Position numbers and translations under genes: made by a program. A DNA stretch of 64,000 nucleotides from Collimonas fungivorans (GTDB lineage Bacteria; Pseudomonadota; Gammaproteobacteria; Burkholderiales; Burkholderiaceae_D). The DNA lies in the NCBI RefSeq assembly GCF_001584145.1, contig NZ_CP013232.1:1178001-1242000 (forward strand), given 5' to 3'. Below are positions 56,121-64,000 of this stretch, piece after piece. The notes beneath the pieces were generated by a model. It worked only from the letters and a program-made list of their open reading frames with translations, was not told the DNA's origin and searched no databases. How positions within the stretch are numbered: the stretch's first letter is position 1; every line of letters begins with the position of its first letter.

Positions 56121-58298
56121 TTGAATGAGGACAACGATATCAAATCGGTGCCAACTATCATGATCTCACATCAAAACACCAGTGCTGATCAAGTCTCGGT
56201 CTCACGCCAGAAACGGTGTGAGGCCGTCTGCCAGCGTGGTTCGATTGCAGTGATGGCAGCGATTTTCTTGTCTATTATGGTTATTTTGTTGTCGTCGATT
56301 GATATCGGCTACATGTTTTACATGAAACGGGATTTGCAAAAATCGGCTGACCTGGCGGCGCTGGCAGGTGCCCAGCAGCTGGTCAGCGTGCCGTTAACCG
56401 GAAATCCGGTGCCTACGGCATGCGCGGCGACGGACGGGCCTGTATTGGCCGCCATAGGCAATGCACAGATGAACGGTTTTTCAATTGTTGCCCCTAATCC
56501 GATGGGAAATTCCATCAATGTTACTTGCGGCCGATGGGATCCGATTGCCAACGCGGCTATGAAGCCGAATTATTTTTCGGCGCCCGCTGCAGGAACACGC
56601 TTGAACGCAGTAAGGATTGTGATGGCGCAGAAAGTGCCGATTTTTTTTGGATTGGGCACGCATACTCTTAATGCTCAGGCGATTGCTTCAACCAGCGATC
56701 CTTACGCAGCATTTTCAGTCGGATCGCAACTATTGCAGCTCAACGGCGGGTTGGTACCCGGCCTGCTGTCGGCAATCGGGCTAAATCTGAATGGTACATC
56801 TCTGGTGTCATACAACGGGCTGGCTAACGTATCTGTCACGCCAAACGGTTTGCTGAAGGCTCTTGGATTTGAAATTCCGTTGCATGCCGATATCGGAACG
56901 GTGAAACAGATATTGCAGTTGAATACTGCCGGATGCAGTAACGGCATGTGCACTTTACAGGCGCTGTTGGGAGCGATTACCACCGTAGGCGGTCAGCAGG
57001 ACCTGATCAGTGCGCTTGGAGGGCTGACAGTGGGCCAGCTCAATGTATTGATACCGCTGTTGTCTGACGCCAGCGGACAAGGCGGCTTGTTTACGCTGGT
57101 TAATGTGGCGGACGGACAATCCGCGCTGGATGCAAATCTGAACGCCTTGAATGTGTTGAATACGGTGATAGGGGTGGCCAACAGCCACCGTTTTGGATCG
57201 GTAAACTTGAATGTCGCTTTACCCGGCGTCGCAACTGTGACGACGCAGGTTGGCATAGTGGAGCCGCCTTCGATTGGCATTGGCGGCATCGGCACCACTG
57301 CCTTTACTTCGCAGGTGCGATTGTATCTGCATATCCAAAGCAATTTGTTAAACCTGGGACTGCTTAAGCTTGATCTGCCAATCATCGTCGATGTCGTCAA
57401 CGGACTCGGTACGATAAGCGAGATGTGCACAAAAAAAGACAGCAGCGGCCGCGACCTGGCCAAGATTGATGTGCAGGCGCCGGTACTCAGCCTTTGCGCT
57501 GGCAGTATAAATGGCGCTGTCGACGGCAGTACGGTTTTTTCAACCAACGGTGCTTGCAAGAAGAACCTGACGGATTGGCCTATGGTCAATCTTCTCAACG
57601 GGGTGCTGAAAGTGAACAAAGCAATTGCTATTGATGGATTGCAGAATAACAGCAGTCTGTCCTTGTACAAAGGACAGACGCTTACTACAGGCAGCAATAG
57701 TTTACCGATTGGGACAACCGTATCGAATTTGTTTTCGGCGTTGACGGGTGCCTTGGCCGGCAACCTCCTGGGTCAGGGACAAGGAGGAGTGACCAACAAT
57801 AATCTGGCGAGCGGCCTTCTTTCTAACATGGGCAATAACTCAAGCACGGTTCTTAGCTATACACAGACGGTTGCGGGGAATTTGCAAACTTTCGTTAACG
57901 GTTTGGGAGCGACGGTTCAGAGTCTGCTGAGCGGCGTATTAACGTTGAATCTGCTGAATGTATTGAATAGCGTAGGAAGCTTGGTGGGCGGACTGCTTAC
58001 TACATTGGGGAATATATTGGGTGGATTGATCGGAGCGTGCGGCTTGATCGGACACAATTCACAGGCTTGCGTAGCGGGCAGTCTTTCCGGAAGCCAGGGC
58101 GGTGGCGCGGGAGCAATCACCAATGTCCTCCTGACCCTGGTTGGCCTTCTGGTCACTCTACTGCAACCCATCCTGGATGCACTGGGGGGTGTCGTAGCAA
58201 ACTTGCTCAACGGTTTGCTTGGCATCCAGCTAGGCCTGGTCGATGTCAGTTTGCTTGATTTGAATTGCGGCGGCACCAGCGTCAAGCTGGTTTATTAG
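56121..58298 (+). CDS. tadG: TadG-like pilus assembly protein with long Leu/Gly-rich region
   Basis: About 712-725 aa; the start is uncertain (TTG 56121, GTG 56148 or ATG 56160). The TadG N-terminal segment is clear: RGSIAVMAAIFLSIMVILLS, IDIGYMFYMKRDLQKSADLA, ALAGAQ. No von Willebrand A domain is visible. The middle and C-terminal parts are rich in Leu, Gly, Asn and Val (for example SLVGGLLTTLGNILGGLIGA), more than in classical TadG. It ends with SLLDLNCGGTSVKLVY, a C-terminal block with a conserved Cys-Gly-Gly. It sits 6 bp after the DUF3613 gene and 4 bp before the DUF4282 gene. Confidence 0.82.
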   Translation: MNEDNDIKSVPTIMISHQNTSADQVSVSRQKRCEAVCQRGSIAVMAAIFLSIMVILLSSIDIGYMFYMKRDLQKSADLAALAGAQQLVSVPLTGNPVPTACAATDGPVLAAIGNAQMNGFSIVAPNPMGNSINVTCGRWDPIANAAMKPNYFSAPAAGTRLNAVRIVMAQKVPIFFGLGTHTLNAQAIASTSDPYAAFSVGSQLLQLNGGLVPGLLSAIGLNLNGTSLVSYNGLANVSVTPNGLLKALGFEIPLHADIGTVKQILQLNTAGCSNGMCTLQALLGAITTVGGQQDLISALGGLTVGQLNVLIPLLSDASGQGGLFTLVNVADGQSALDANLNALNVLNTVIGVANSHRFGSVNLNVALPGVATVTTQVGIVEPPSIGIGGIGTTAFTSQVRLYLHIQSNLLNLGLLKLDLPIIVDVVNGLGTISEMCTKKDSSGRDLAKIDVQAPVLSLCAGSINGAVDGSTVFSTNGACKKNLTDWPMVNLLNGVLKVNKAIAIDGLQNNSSLSLYKGQTLTTGSNSLPIGTTVSNLFSALTGALAGNLLGQGQGGVTNNNLASGLLSNMGNNSSTVLSYTQTVAGNLQTFVNGLGATVQSLLSGVLTLNLLNVLNSVGSLVGGLLTTLGNILGGLIGACGLIGHNSQACVAGSLSGSQGGGAGAITNVLLTLVGLLVTLLQPILDALGGVVANLLNGLLGIQLGLVDVSLLDLNCGGTSVKLVY

Positions 58299-58302
58299 CT
58301 AG

Positions 58303-58662
58303 ATGAATATACAAAATACATTCGATATGACGAACACCCATCAACGATTGGCAAAGCTGTCTTATTTTTTTGGATTTGAACGATTGATAGCACCGGTTCT
58401 GATCAAGCTGATTTATTGGATCGGCATTGTGGTGATCCTGATTGCCGGTGCGACCAGCTTGGTTAACACCGTAGATGGCATAGGAAGGATGCTGCTTACC
58501 TTGGCAGCCTTGCTGTTTTCCCTGCTGATCTGGCGCTTGTTCAGCGAGCTTCTGATCCTGGCATTTAATATTTACGAACGGCTGGTTGAAATCCGCGATT
58601 TGCTCGCAGCTAAGGGCACACCGGCGGCAACGATCCAACCAGCCTTGCGCGAAGGTGACTGA
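58303..58662 (+). CDS. DUF4282 family small membrane protein
   Basis: A 119-aa protein with two transmembrane helices ([15 protein letters not shown] and [20 protein letters not shown]) followed by [18 protein letters not shown], the DUF4282 pattern. Its function is unknown. The start may also be the ATG at 58327. It is wedged between tadG and the sigma-54 regulator gene, so likely in the same transcript. Confidence 0.8.
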   Translation: MNIQNTFDMTNTHQRLAKLSYFFGFERLIAPVLIKLIYWIGIVVILIAGATSLVNTVDGIGRMLLTLAALLFSLLIWRLFSELLILAFNIYERLVEIRDLLAAKGTPAATIQPALREGD

Positions 58663-58673
58663 AAGAGTTGATC

Positions 58674-60041
58674 ATGCAAAACAAACCTTTGCAAGAAAGT
58701 CTCGATATCTACGTATGGGAAGGCAAGTCCGATATTGCCGACCGGATTTCGCAATGCCTGGCGAGTTTCGATATCGAGGTGATCCGTGCCGACGGCATGG
58801 CGGTGACGCGCGACCAGGTAGCGTCGCGGCCGTCGCTGGCGGTGATTTCGGTGACGGTGATCGAGCAGGCCGAGTTTTCCGCCGACGCCTGGCAGAAATC
58901 GCACGGCATGCCGGTGATCTGGGTGGCCGAAGTGGGGCGTGCCGCCAATCCGCGTGTGTATCCGGTCGAGTACTCGCACATCCTGATGCTTGACTTTACC
59001 TGCGCCGAATTGCGCAAGCTGGTGTTCCGCCTGGCTTCCGAGCTGCATGCCAGCACCGGCGCCGATCGCGCGCCGCAGCCGCTGATTGCGCAGTCGGAGA
59101 GCATGCAGGCCTTGGTGGCCGAGGCTGAGGCCTTTGCCGATTGTGAGTCGAGCGTGCTGATCATCGGCGAGACCGGCGTCGGCAAGGAACGCATCGCCCA
59201 GCTCTTGCATCAGCGCCACGGCCGTTACCGCCATGGACCGTTTGTCGCCGTCAACTGCGGCGCCATTCCGGACGGCTTGTTCGAGTCGCTGTTTTTCGGC
59301 CATGCCAAAGGCGCGTTCACCGGCGCCTTGCTGGCGCACAAGGGCTATTTCGAGCAGGCCGACGGCGGCACCTTGTTTCTTGATGAAATCGGCGACTTGC
59401 CCTTGTACCAGCAGGTCAAGCTATTGCGCGTGCTGGAACAGAGCACCGTCACCCGGCTCGGTTCGCAAACCGAGGTCAAGCTGGATTTCCGGCTGGTGGC
59501 GGCGACCAACCGCAATCTGCGCGAACAGGTGCAGCAAGACATGTTTCGCGCCGACCTGTATTACCGGCTGGCGGTGATCGAACTGCGCGTGCCAAACCTG
59601 GAAGAGCGCGGCAGGGTCGACAAGATAGCGATTTTCAGCACCTTGCTGGCGCAGACCTACGAGCAGATCCCGCAACCGCCGGACTGGCTGCTGGAGCTGG
59701 TGGCTGCAGCCAAGTTTGCCGGCAACGTGCGCGAGCTGCGCAACGTGGCGGAGCGGGTCGGCATCATCTACCGCCAGCTGGGCGTCTGGGACCGTGTCCG
59801 CATCGACCGGGTATTCGACAAGCTGGGCACCATGGAACGGGTCAACGAAGGCAGCGACCTGACCGCGGTACGCAAGAAATGGGACCTGGCCGAGCGCAGC
59901 CGGATTCTCTCGGTGCTGGACGCCAACGGCTGGCGGCGCCAGGATACCGCGCATGCGCTGGGCATCAGCCGTAAAGTGCTGTGGGAAAAAATGCGCAAGT
60001 TCCAGATTGCGGATACGGAGGCGGTGGGCGAGGCTGAGTAA
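58674..60041 (+). CDS. Sigma-54-dependent transcriptional activator (enhancer-binding protein)
   Basis: A 455-aa bacterial EBP. The N-terminal 125 residues form a receiver-like domain without an obvious phosphorylatable aspartate pocket, similar to the VpsR type. The AAA+ domain has Walker [17 protein letters not shown], the sigma-54-contact loop GAFTGA in [11 protein letters not shown], Walker [15 protein letters not shown], and [17 protein letters not shown] Fis-type HTH ends it ([18 protein letters not shown]). At the end of the tad operon, it is a good candidate regulator for this locus and for the sigma-54 promoter at 42058. ATG at 58674 has GAAAGAG upstream. Confidence 0.93.
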   Translation: MQNKPLQESLDIYVWEGKSDIADRISQCLASFDIEVIRADGMAVTRDQVASRPSLAVISVTVIEQAEFSADAWQKSHGMPVIWVAEVGRAANPRVYPVEYSHILMLDFTCAELRKLVFRLASELHASTGADRAPQPLIAQSESMQALVAEAEAFADCESSVLIIGETGVGKERIAQLLHQRHGRYRHGPFVAVNCGAIPDGLFESLFFGHAKGAFTGALLAHKGYFEQADGGTLFLDEIGDLPLYQQVKLLRVLEQSTVTRLGSQTEVKLDFRLVAATNRNLREQVQQDMFRADLYYRLAVIELRVPNLEERGRVDKIAIFSTLLAQTYEQIPQPPDWLLELVAAAKFAGNVRELRNVAERVGIIYRQLGVWDRVRIDRVFDKLGTMERVNEGSDLTAVRKKWDLAERSRILSVLDANGWRRQDTAHALGISRKVLWEKMRKFQIADTEAVGEAE

Positions 60042-60104
60042 TCACACAATAAGCACACGAATAGATGTGATAAATTGACAACGATAGTGGTTTAGGTAAA
60101 AACA

Positions 60105-60164
60105 ATGCCCAGTAACAACAGGATTGCAGATAAAATTGCCGACATGCTGTCTAAGATCGACTAA
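60105..60164 (+). CDS. Possible 19-aa small ORF
   Basis: A short frame MPSNNRIADKIADMLSKID starting at ATG 60105, with TTTAGGT about 6-9 nt upstream and a TAA stop, in the 150-bp gap between the EBP and DUF2968 genes. The peptide would be an amphipathic helix. There is no homology evidence, so it may be chance. Confidence 0.25.
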   Translation: MPSNNRIADKIADMLSKID

Positions 60165-60191
60165 ATTAATGTTAGCGAAGGGAATCAGGGG

Positions 60192-60884
60192 ATGAATGTA
60201 AATGTACGCAATGCAGTCCGCGCAGTGTGCGGTTTAGGACTGGGAATGCTCATTGCCGGTTTGTCGGTCAACGCCTTGGCGCAGCCGGCGCCCGCCAGTT
60301 CCGCGCCGACCGCCGTTTCTCCTACTCCGCCCACTGCCCCTCAGCCTGCGGCCAACAGCACCATCAGCGAATTGCAGCAATTGATGCAGAGCCAAAGCAT
60401 CAGCGAGATGCGCACTACCTACAACGGCAATTACGGCGCCAGCCTGCTGTTCAAGCCGGAGAGCCGTACTTATTATGTCGCCCTGTTCCAGCAAAAGAAT
60501 TTCTGGCGCGTCGTAAAAACCCAGTCGGATGGGCAAGCCGAGCAGATTTACAAGAGTTTTGTCGGCCAGACCGAAAAGCTGGCTGAGGTCGATATCCGCC
60601 GCATCAAGCTGGAAGCGGAGAAAAGCTACACCGAGCAGCTGATTGCAGCCCAGGAAACCCGCCTCAATGCCTTGCAGAACGATCTGGTGGTGCAACAGCA
60701 GCAAGAGCAGAACGTCAGCGTCCAGCAGGACCAGGCACGCCAGCAGGCACAGCTGCTGAGCAACAAGCAGCAAGCGGCGCGCAGCGAATTGCGTGGTTTG
60801 CAGAACCGTATCCGCACGCTGGAAGCCCAGCAGACCGTACTGGATAACGTCAATTACAGTGATCCCAAGAGCGGCAAGAAGTAA
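60192..60884 (+). CDS. DUF2968 family exported coiled-coil protein
   Basis: A 230-aa protein with a signal peptide ([15 protein letters not shown]), a Pro/Ala/Ser linker, a globular block [20 protein letters not shown] and [20 protein letters not shown], then a long Gln-rich coiled coil ([20 protein letters not shown] and following). This is the DUF2968 pattern, found in Burkholderiales. Function unknown. A strong terminator follows at 60946. Confidence 0.85.
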   Translation: MNVNVRNAVRAVCGLGLGMLIAGLSVNALAQPAPASSAPTAVSPTPPTAPQPAANSTISELQQLMQSQSISEMRTTYNGNYGASLLFKPESRTYYVALFQQKNFWRVVKTQSDGQAEQIYKSFVGQTEKLAEVDIRRIKLEAEKSYTEQLIAAQETRLNALQNDLVVQQQQEQNVSVQQDQARQQAQLLSNKQQAARSELRGLQNRIRTLEAQQTVLDNVNYSDPKSGKK

Positions 60885-60945
60885 CGCAGCCACAGCAGGG
60901 GGCTAGCGCCAGGCGGTTGCTTCTGGCGCCTGGCAGAAGACATGT

Positions 60946-60980
60946 CGGGATGCGCATATTGCGCATCCCGATTTTTTTTG
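60946..60980 (+). terminator. Rho-independent terminator after DUF2968 gene
   Basis: A perfect 10-bp stem CGGGATGCGC (60946-60955) with GCGCATCCCG (60961-60970), loop ATATT, followed by A and eight T. A second inverted repeat (GCGCCAG with CTGGCGC) lies just upstream at about 60907-60928. Confidence 0.95.
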
Positions 60981-61141
60981 TCCGGCGCCTCGCTCTTCTC
61001 CCATCAGGCGCACGGTTTTGTCGCGCGCTGCATATTTCACGTCGCCTGCCTACAATCCGCGCCAAATCATCAATCCCACAATGCCTTGCCGACTCCGGTA
61101 CGTCTACGGACACGAATGCAGATCATTTGAGGGGGAATGGT

Positions 61142-62206
61142 ATGGCGAACAACAAGGCAAGAACATGGTGGGCCGGGCTTATACTTTGCGCGGCGTCCTG
61201 CTGCGCTCAGGCGGAAATCGTACTGGATCACTGGCCCGCGGCGGCGGCTGAGAAACTCAAGACAGTCATTGCCGCTAACGCCAACCAGGGTGCGTTCGCC
61301 GTGTTCGATATGGACAACACCAGTTATCGTTACGACCTGGAAGAATCGCTGCTGCCTTTCATGGAAATGAAAGGCTTGTTAACCCGGAACAAGCTGCCGG
61401 CGTCGCTCAGGCTGATTCCATTCAAGGACACGCCACAGTTCAAGGAAAGCCTCTACAGCTACTACCAGCGCCTGTGCGAGATCGACGACCAGGTTTGCTA
61501 TCCGTGGGTGGCGCAGGTGTTTGCCGGCTTCACATTGCGCGAGCTGAAGATGCAAGTCGACCAGCTGATGGCGTACGGCAAACCGATATCTGTTAGGTAT
61601 TACGAAGGCGCCGGGATCAAATCCTCCGAGGTGAAAGCGCCCCAGCTGTTTACCGGCATGCGCGAGCTGTACCAGGCCTTGATGCAGAGCGGCATTGAAG
61701 TCTACGTGATAAGCGCCGCCAGCGAGGACCTGGCGCGCATGCTGCTGGCCGATCCCAAATACGGTTACAACGTCAAGCCGCAGAATGTGATCGGTGTCAG
61801 CATGCTGCTGAAGAATCGCAAGACGGCTGAAGTGACCACGGTGCGCAAGCTGGTGACCGAAGGAAAATACCGACCCGATGCGCTGCTCGATTACGAGCTG
61901 ACTCCCGCCTTGTGGGCGCCGCTCACCTGGTTCCAGGGCAAGCCGGCGGCGATCAGCACCTATATCGATGAATGGAAACGTCCGATCCTGGTGGCCGGCG
62001 ATACGCCGGTCAGCGACGGTCCGATGCTGTTTCACAAGACCGATGTCGAGAAGGGCGGGGTAAGGGTCTGGGTCAACCGCAAGGACAAATACATGCAGCA
62101 GCTGAACGGCATGCAGCAGCAGAATGCCGCGCGCCAGAAAGAGCTCGGTCTGCCGGTGACGGCTGACAAGAACTGGATCGTCGTCACCCCCGACGCCATT
62201 CAATAA
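61142..62206 (+). CDS. Exported HAD-superfamily phosphatase-like protein
   Basis: A 354-aa protein with a signal peptide ([14 protein letters not shown]) and a haloacid dehalogenase domain. The nucleophile motif is [20 protein letters not shown] (D-x-D-N-T); motif II is YVISAASED; later [16 protein letters not shown] gives the terminal acidic motif. It resembles phosphoserine phosphatase-like/acid phosphatase periplasmic HADs, but the substrate is unknown. The ATG at 61142 fits the signal peptide; the upstream extension to 60917 covers the terminator and was rejected. It is 18 bp before the porin. Confidence 0.85.
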   Translation: MANNKARTWWAGLILCAASCCAQAEIVLDHWPAAAAEKLKTVIAANANQGAFAVFDMDNTSYRYDLEESLLPFMEMKGLLTRNKLPASLRLIPFKDTPQFKESLYSYYQRLCEIDDQVCYPWVAQVFAGFTLRELKMQVDQLMAYGKPISVRYYEGAGIKSSEVKAPQLFTGMRELYQALMQSGIEVYVISAASEDLARMLLADPKYGYNVKPQNVIGVSMLLKNRKTAEVTTVRKLVTEGKYRPDALLDYELTPALWAPLTWFQGKPAAISTYIDEWKRPILVAGDTPVSDGPMLFHKTDVEKGGVRVWVNRKDKYMQQLNGMQQQNAARQKELGLPVTADKNWIVVTPDAIQ

Positions 62207-62224
62207 GTCCATCCCGGAGACCAC

Positions 62225-63271
62225 ATGAAACTACGCTTCCTGTTAGGCGGCTGTGTTGCCGCCCTGGCCAGCCAGACAACCTGCGCCCAGTCGTCGGTCA
62301 TCTTTTATGGCCGTATCGATACTGCCATCCGTTACAGCACCAACCAGAACATCGCCGGCGATAAATTGCTTGAACTGACTTCCGGCGGCGCCAGCGGCAG
62401 CCGCTGGGGCGTGAAGGGCAGCGAGGACCTGGGTGGCGGAATGAAGGCGGTCTTTACGCTGGAGAACGGCTTCGAGCCGGATACCGGCAAAGCCGCGCAA
62501 AGCGGTCGCCTGTTCGGCCGCCAGGCCTGGGTCGGCTTGTCGGGTAAGCTGGGAACGCTGACCGCCGGGCGCCATTACAGCCCGGTGTATAACGTCGAGT
62601 TTGCCAATGAGCCTTTCGGCTGGGCCAATGTCTATGAATCAGGCTTCATCTACGACAATTACACCGGCGGCAACCGTTGGGACAATTCGCTGTTTTACCA
62701 GTACAAGGTAGGGCCGGTGTCGGGTTCGCTGATGTACGGTTTCGGCGAACAGGCAGGCAGCAACCGCAACGGCAACAAGCTGGGCGGCAGCCTCGCTTAT
62801 GAGTTCGGACAGGCCGCCGTCAGCGCCGCCTACCAGCAGACCCATGACGCCCAGGGCGTGGCCGATCACAAGGTATGGACCGCCGGCGGTTATTATCCGA
62901 TCGGCGCGTTGAAACTGTTTCTCAGTTACCTGAACCACCGCAGCGACCTGACGCCGCAAAAGAACGATGTCTGGGCAACCGGCGCTTCCTATGCGGCGAC
63001 GCCGGCGGTAGAGCTGTACGGGGGCTTCTATTACGATCGCCAGCGTGAGCAGGACGGCAGCAAACGTACCGTGGTGGGCATGTTCAACTACAAATTGTCG
63101 AAACGTACCAATGTCTACCTGCAGGCTGATTACAGCAAGGTCGATGCGGGTTATGCCAGTAATGTGTTTGACGTTTATGCGTTTCCAACGACCAAGGATG
63201 CCAGCGGCGCCGTGACCGATTTCATCAAGTCGCGTACAAGCATCATGGTGGGCGTACGCCACCAATTTTGA
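62225..63271 (+). CDS. Gram-negative general porin (OmpC/Omp32 type)
   Basis: A 348-aa outer-membrane porin. Signal peptide ending TTCAQS, then SVIFYGRIDTAIRYSTNQNI, a typical betaproteobacterial trimeric porin opening; SRWGVKGSEDLGGGMKAVFT and LFGRQAWVGLSGKLGTLTAG follow, and the C-terminus ends VGVRHQF with the terminal Phe for BAM-dependent insertion. GGAGA lies 6-9 nt before the ATG. It may be cotranscribed with the HAD gene. Confidence 0.95.
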   Translation: MKLRFLLGGCVAALASQTTCAQSSVIFYGRIDTAIRYSTNQNIAGDKLLELTSGGASGSRWGVKGSEDLGGGMKAVFTLENGFEPDTGKAAQSGRLFGRQAWVGLSGKLGTLTAGRHYSPVYNVEFANEPFGWANVYESGFIYDNYTGGNRWDNSLFYQYKVGPVSGSLMYGFGEQAGSNRNGNKLGGSLAYEFGQAAVSAAYQQTHDAQGVADHKVWTAGGYYPIGALKLFLSYLNHRSDLTPQKNDVWATGASYAATPAVELYGGFYYDRQREQDGSKRTVVGMFNYKLSKRTNVYLQADYSKVDAGYASNVFDVYAFPTTKDASGAVTDFIKSRTSIMVGVRHQF

Positions 63272-63294
63272 CGATATTGTTGATGCAAAACAAA

Positions 63295-63325
63295 AAGGCC
63301 TCCATTTCTGGAAGCCTTATGTCTG
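63295..63325 (-). terminator. Terminator downstream of tRNA-Leu (minus strand)
   Basis: On the minus strand AAGGCTTCCA and TGGAGGCCTT form a stem with one mismatch, followed by TTTGTTTT; it lies just 3' of the tRNA-Leu gene. The orientation with the T-run serves the tRNA rather than the porin. Confidence 0.65.
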
Positions 63326-63326
63326 T

Positions 63327-63413
63327 TGGTGCCGAGAGCCGGAATCGAACCGGCACGCTGTCTCCAGCGCGGGATTTTGAGTCCCGTGCGTCTACCTATT
63401 CCGCCATCTCGGC
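63327..63413 (-). tRNA. leuX: tRNA-Leu (CAA)
   Basis: The minus strand folds into a class II tRNA: acceptor stem GCCGAGA (63407-63413) with TCTCGGC, discriminator A, and encoded CCA at 63327-63329. The anticodon loop CTCAAAA carries CAA, with a long variable arm and GGTTCGATTCC in the T arm. At 87 nt with CCA it is a tRNA-Leu of normal size. Confidence 0.96.
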
Positions 63414-63504
63414 AACGCGTCCGCTATTATGACTGGTTTCTGCGGTCCGATCAATAGTTGCATCAATCAATTTTCCCTGCGGATGACCTGCTGCCGGGCA
63501 GGAG

Positions 63505-64000
63505 CTAGTTGCTGACCCGCTGGTACAGGCGGAACCGCTCATCGCGGTCCGACGGCCGGCGGCCGGTCCATAGCAGTTTCCAGTTGCCCTTGAACTCACG
63601 CCAGATCGCATCGTCCGACTTGACCGAGATATTGTCCTGGTACAGCAGGAAATCGCAATGCGGCTGGCCGTATTCGCCGAACGGGATGTCGCCGAAATAG
63701 GCGAACGATGCGCGCTGCGCCGGGCCGACGTTGGTATCCACGCATTGCTTGACGGCCGGCAGGTGTTCGTCGATCTGGGCGGCCACGCCAGCGTAGCTCT
63801 TGCTGTAGTTGATCCATGGCAGCCACAAGGTGGTGAGCAGCAGCCAGCACAGGATCACGCCGCCTGAAGACAGCACCACCGCGCGCCACAGCACCGCCGG
63901 CCGGCGCGACAAGCGCCAGTTCACCAGCAGGATCCAGAACACCGAACCGAGCAGGGCGATCGCCAGCGCGATCAGGTTGAATTCCGGTTTAAAGCCGGGC
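63505..64000 (-). CDS. Probable membrane glycosyltransferase (ArnT/GT39-like), C-terminal part, 5' end outside window
   Basis: The frame is open from the window's right edge, so only about the last 164 residues are seen; the true start is beyond 64000. The visible part has two or three transmembrane helices (FNLIALAIALLGSVFWILL and VVLSSGGVILCWLLLTTLWL) and a C-terminal soluble, probably periplasmic domain with YSKSYAGVAAQIDEHLP and FAYFGDIPFGEYG. The layout of a terminal helix then a periplasmic domain is that of ArnT/GT39 family sugar transferases, but the catalytic part is missing, so the call is tentative. Confidence 0.6.
   Translation of the reverse strand, partial: PGFKPEFNLIALAIALLGSVFWILLVNWRLSRRPAVLWRAVVLSSGGVILCWLLLTTLWLPWINYSKSYAGVAAQIDEHLPAVKQCVDTNVGPAQRASFAYFGDIPFGEYGQPHCDFLLYQDNISVKSDDAIWREFKGNWKLLWTGRRPSDRDERFRLYQRVSN

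Noticed and set aside
60087..60104. AGGT-N-ATGC element upstream of the DUF2968 gene as a sigma-54 promoter
   Set aside because: Only the GG-N10-GC spacing fits; flanking bases do not match the consensus.
1..64000. CRISPR arrays, prophage genes or restriction-modification systems
   Set aside because: No regular repeat-spacer array, phage structural gene or DNA methylase/endonuclease pair was seen anywhere in the window.

Overview
The window looks like a chromosome segment of a Gram-negative betaproteobacterium, most likely Burkholderiales/Oxalobacteraceae (Collimonas- or Herbaspirillum-like). This is an inference from gene content and order (waaC, kdoO-waaA, acrAB-oprM, pcm-rhodanese-tolC, a Burkholderiales-style tad locus, maeB with a phosphotransacetylase domain, DUF2968, DUF3613) and from high-GC coding; no species can be named from sequence alone.

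Layout. 1-560: 3' end of heptosyltransferase waaC. 567-9722 (minus strand): a self-contained selenocysteine block, fdoG-fdoH-fdoI-fdhE-selA-selB-selC. It encodes a TGA-containing formate dehydrogenase, its maturation factor, Sec synthase, the Sec elongation factor and tRNA-Sec. 10243-16470 (minus): an AT-rich cell-surface glycan island (flippase-like membrane protein, methyltransferase, two glycosyltransferases, two membrane proteins), bordered at 16677-17309 by a broken IS5-type transposase between exact 12-bp repeats. 17340-20367: Kdo hydroxylase, Kdo transferase waaA and a YdcF/ElyC-like protein. 20465-27196: an OprM-AcrB-AcrA efflux system divergent from a TetR repressor, with an AcrR-like operator between them. 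27217-30293 (minus): tolC, rhodanese, pcm and a second TetR. 30494-35134: YkgJ-type protein, DUF1439 lipoprotein, a frameshifted uppP beside an intact uppP paralogue, and recQ. 35173-41756: rubredoxin reductase, malic enzyme, acyl-CoA ligase and 5'-nucleotidase.

42058-45526: a strong sigma-54 promoter match precedes a repetitive Gly/Leu/Thr-rich lipoprotein, followed by an ShlB/FhaC-type outer-membrane transporter with no classical TpsA partner in view. 46079-60041: a complete tad (Flp pilus) locus, flp-tadV-tadE-rcpC-rcpA-tadZ-tadA-tadB-tadC-tadD-DUF3613-tadG-DUF4282, ending in a sigma-54 enhancer-binding protein. 60105-63271: a tiny ORF, a DUF2968 coiled-coil protein, an exported HAD phosphatase-like protein and a porin. 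63327-63413: tRNA-Leu(CAA). 63505-64000: the C-terminus of a probable membrane glycosyltransferase.

How it fits together: much of the window concerns the envelope (LPS core, Kdo modification, undecaprenyl recycling, efflux, surface glycan, pili). The most interesting unexplained item is the sigma-54-promoted repetitive lipoprotein and its partnerless TpsB-like neighbour next to the tad locus. The tad locus carries a sigma-54 activator and a TadG with a similar Leu/Gly-rich region. The frameshift in the catalytic motif of uppP and the UGA readthrough in fdoG are the two places where automated annotation would most probably go wrong.
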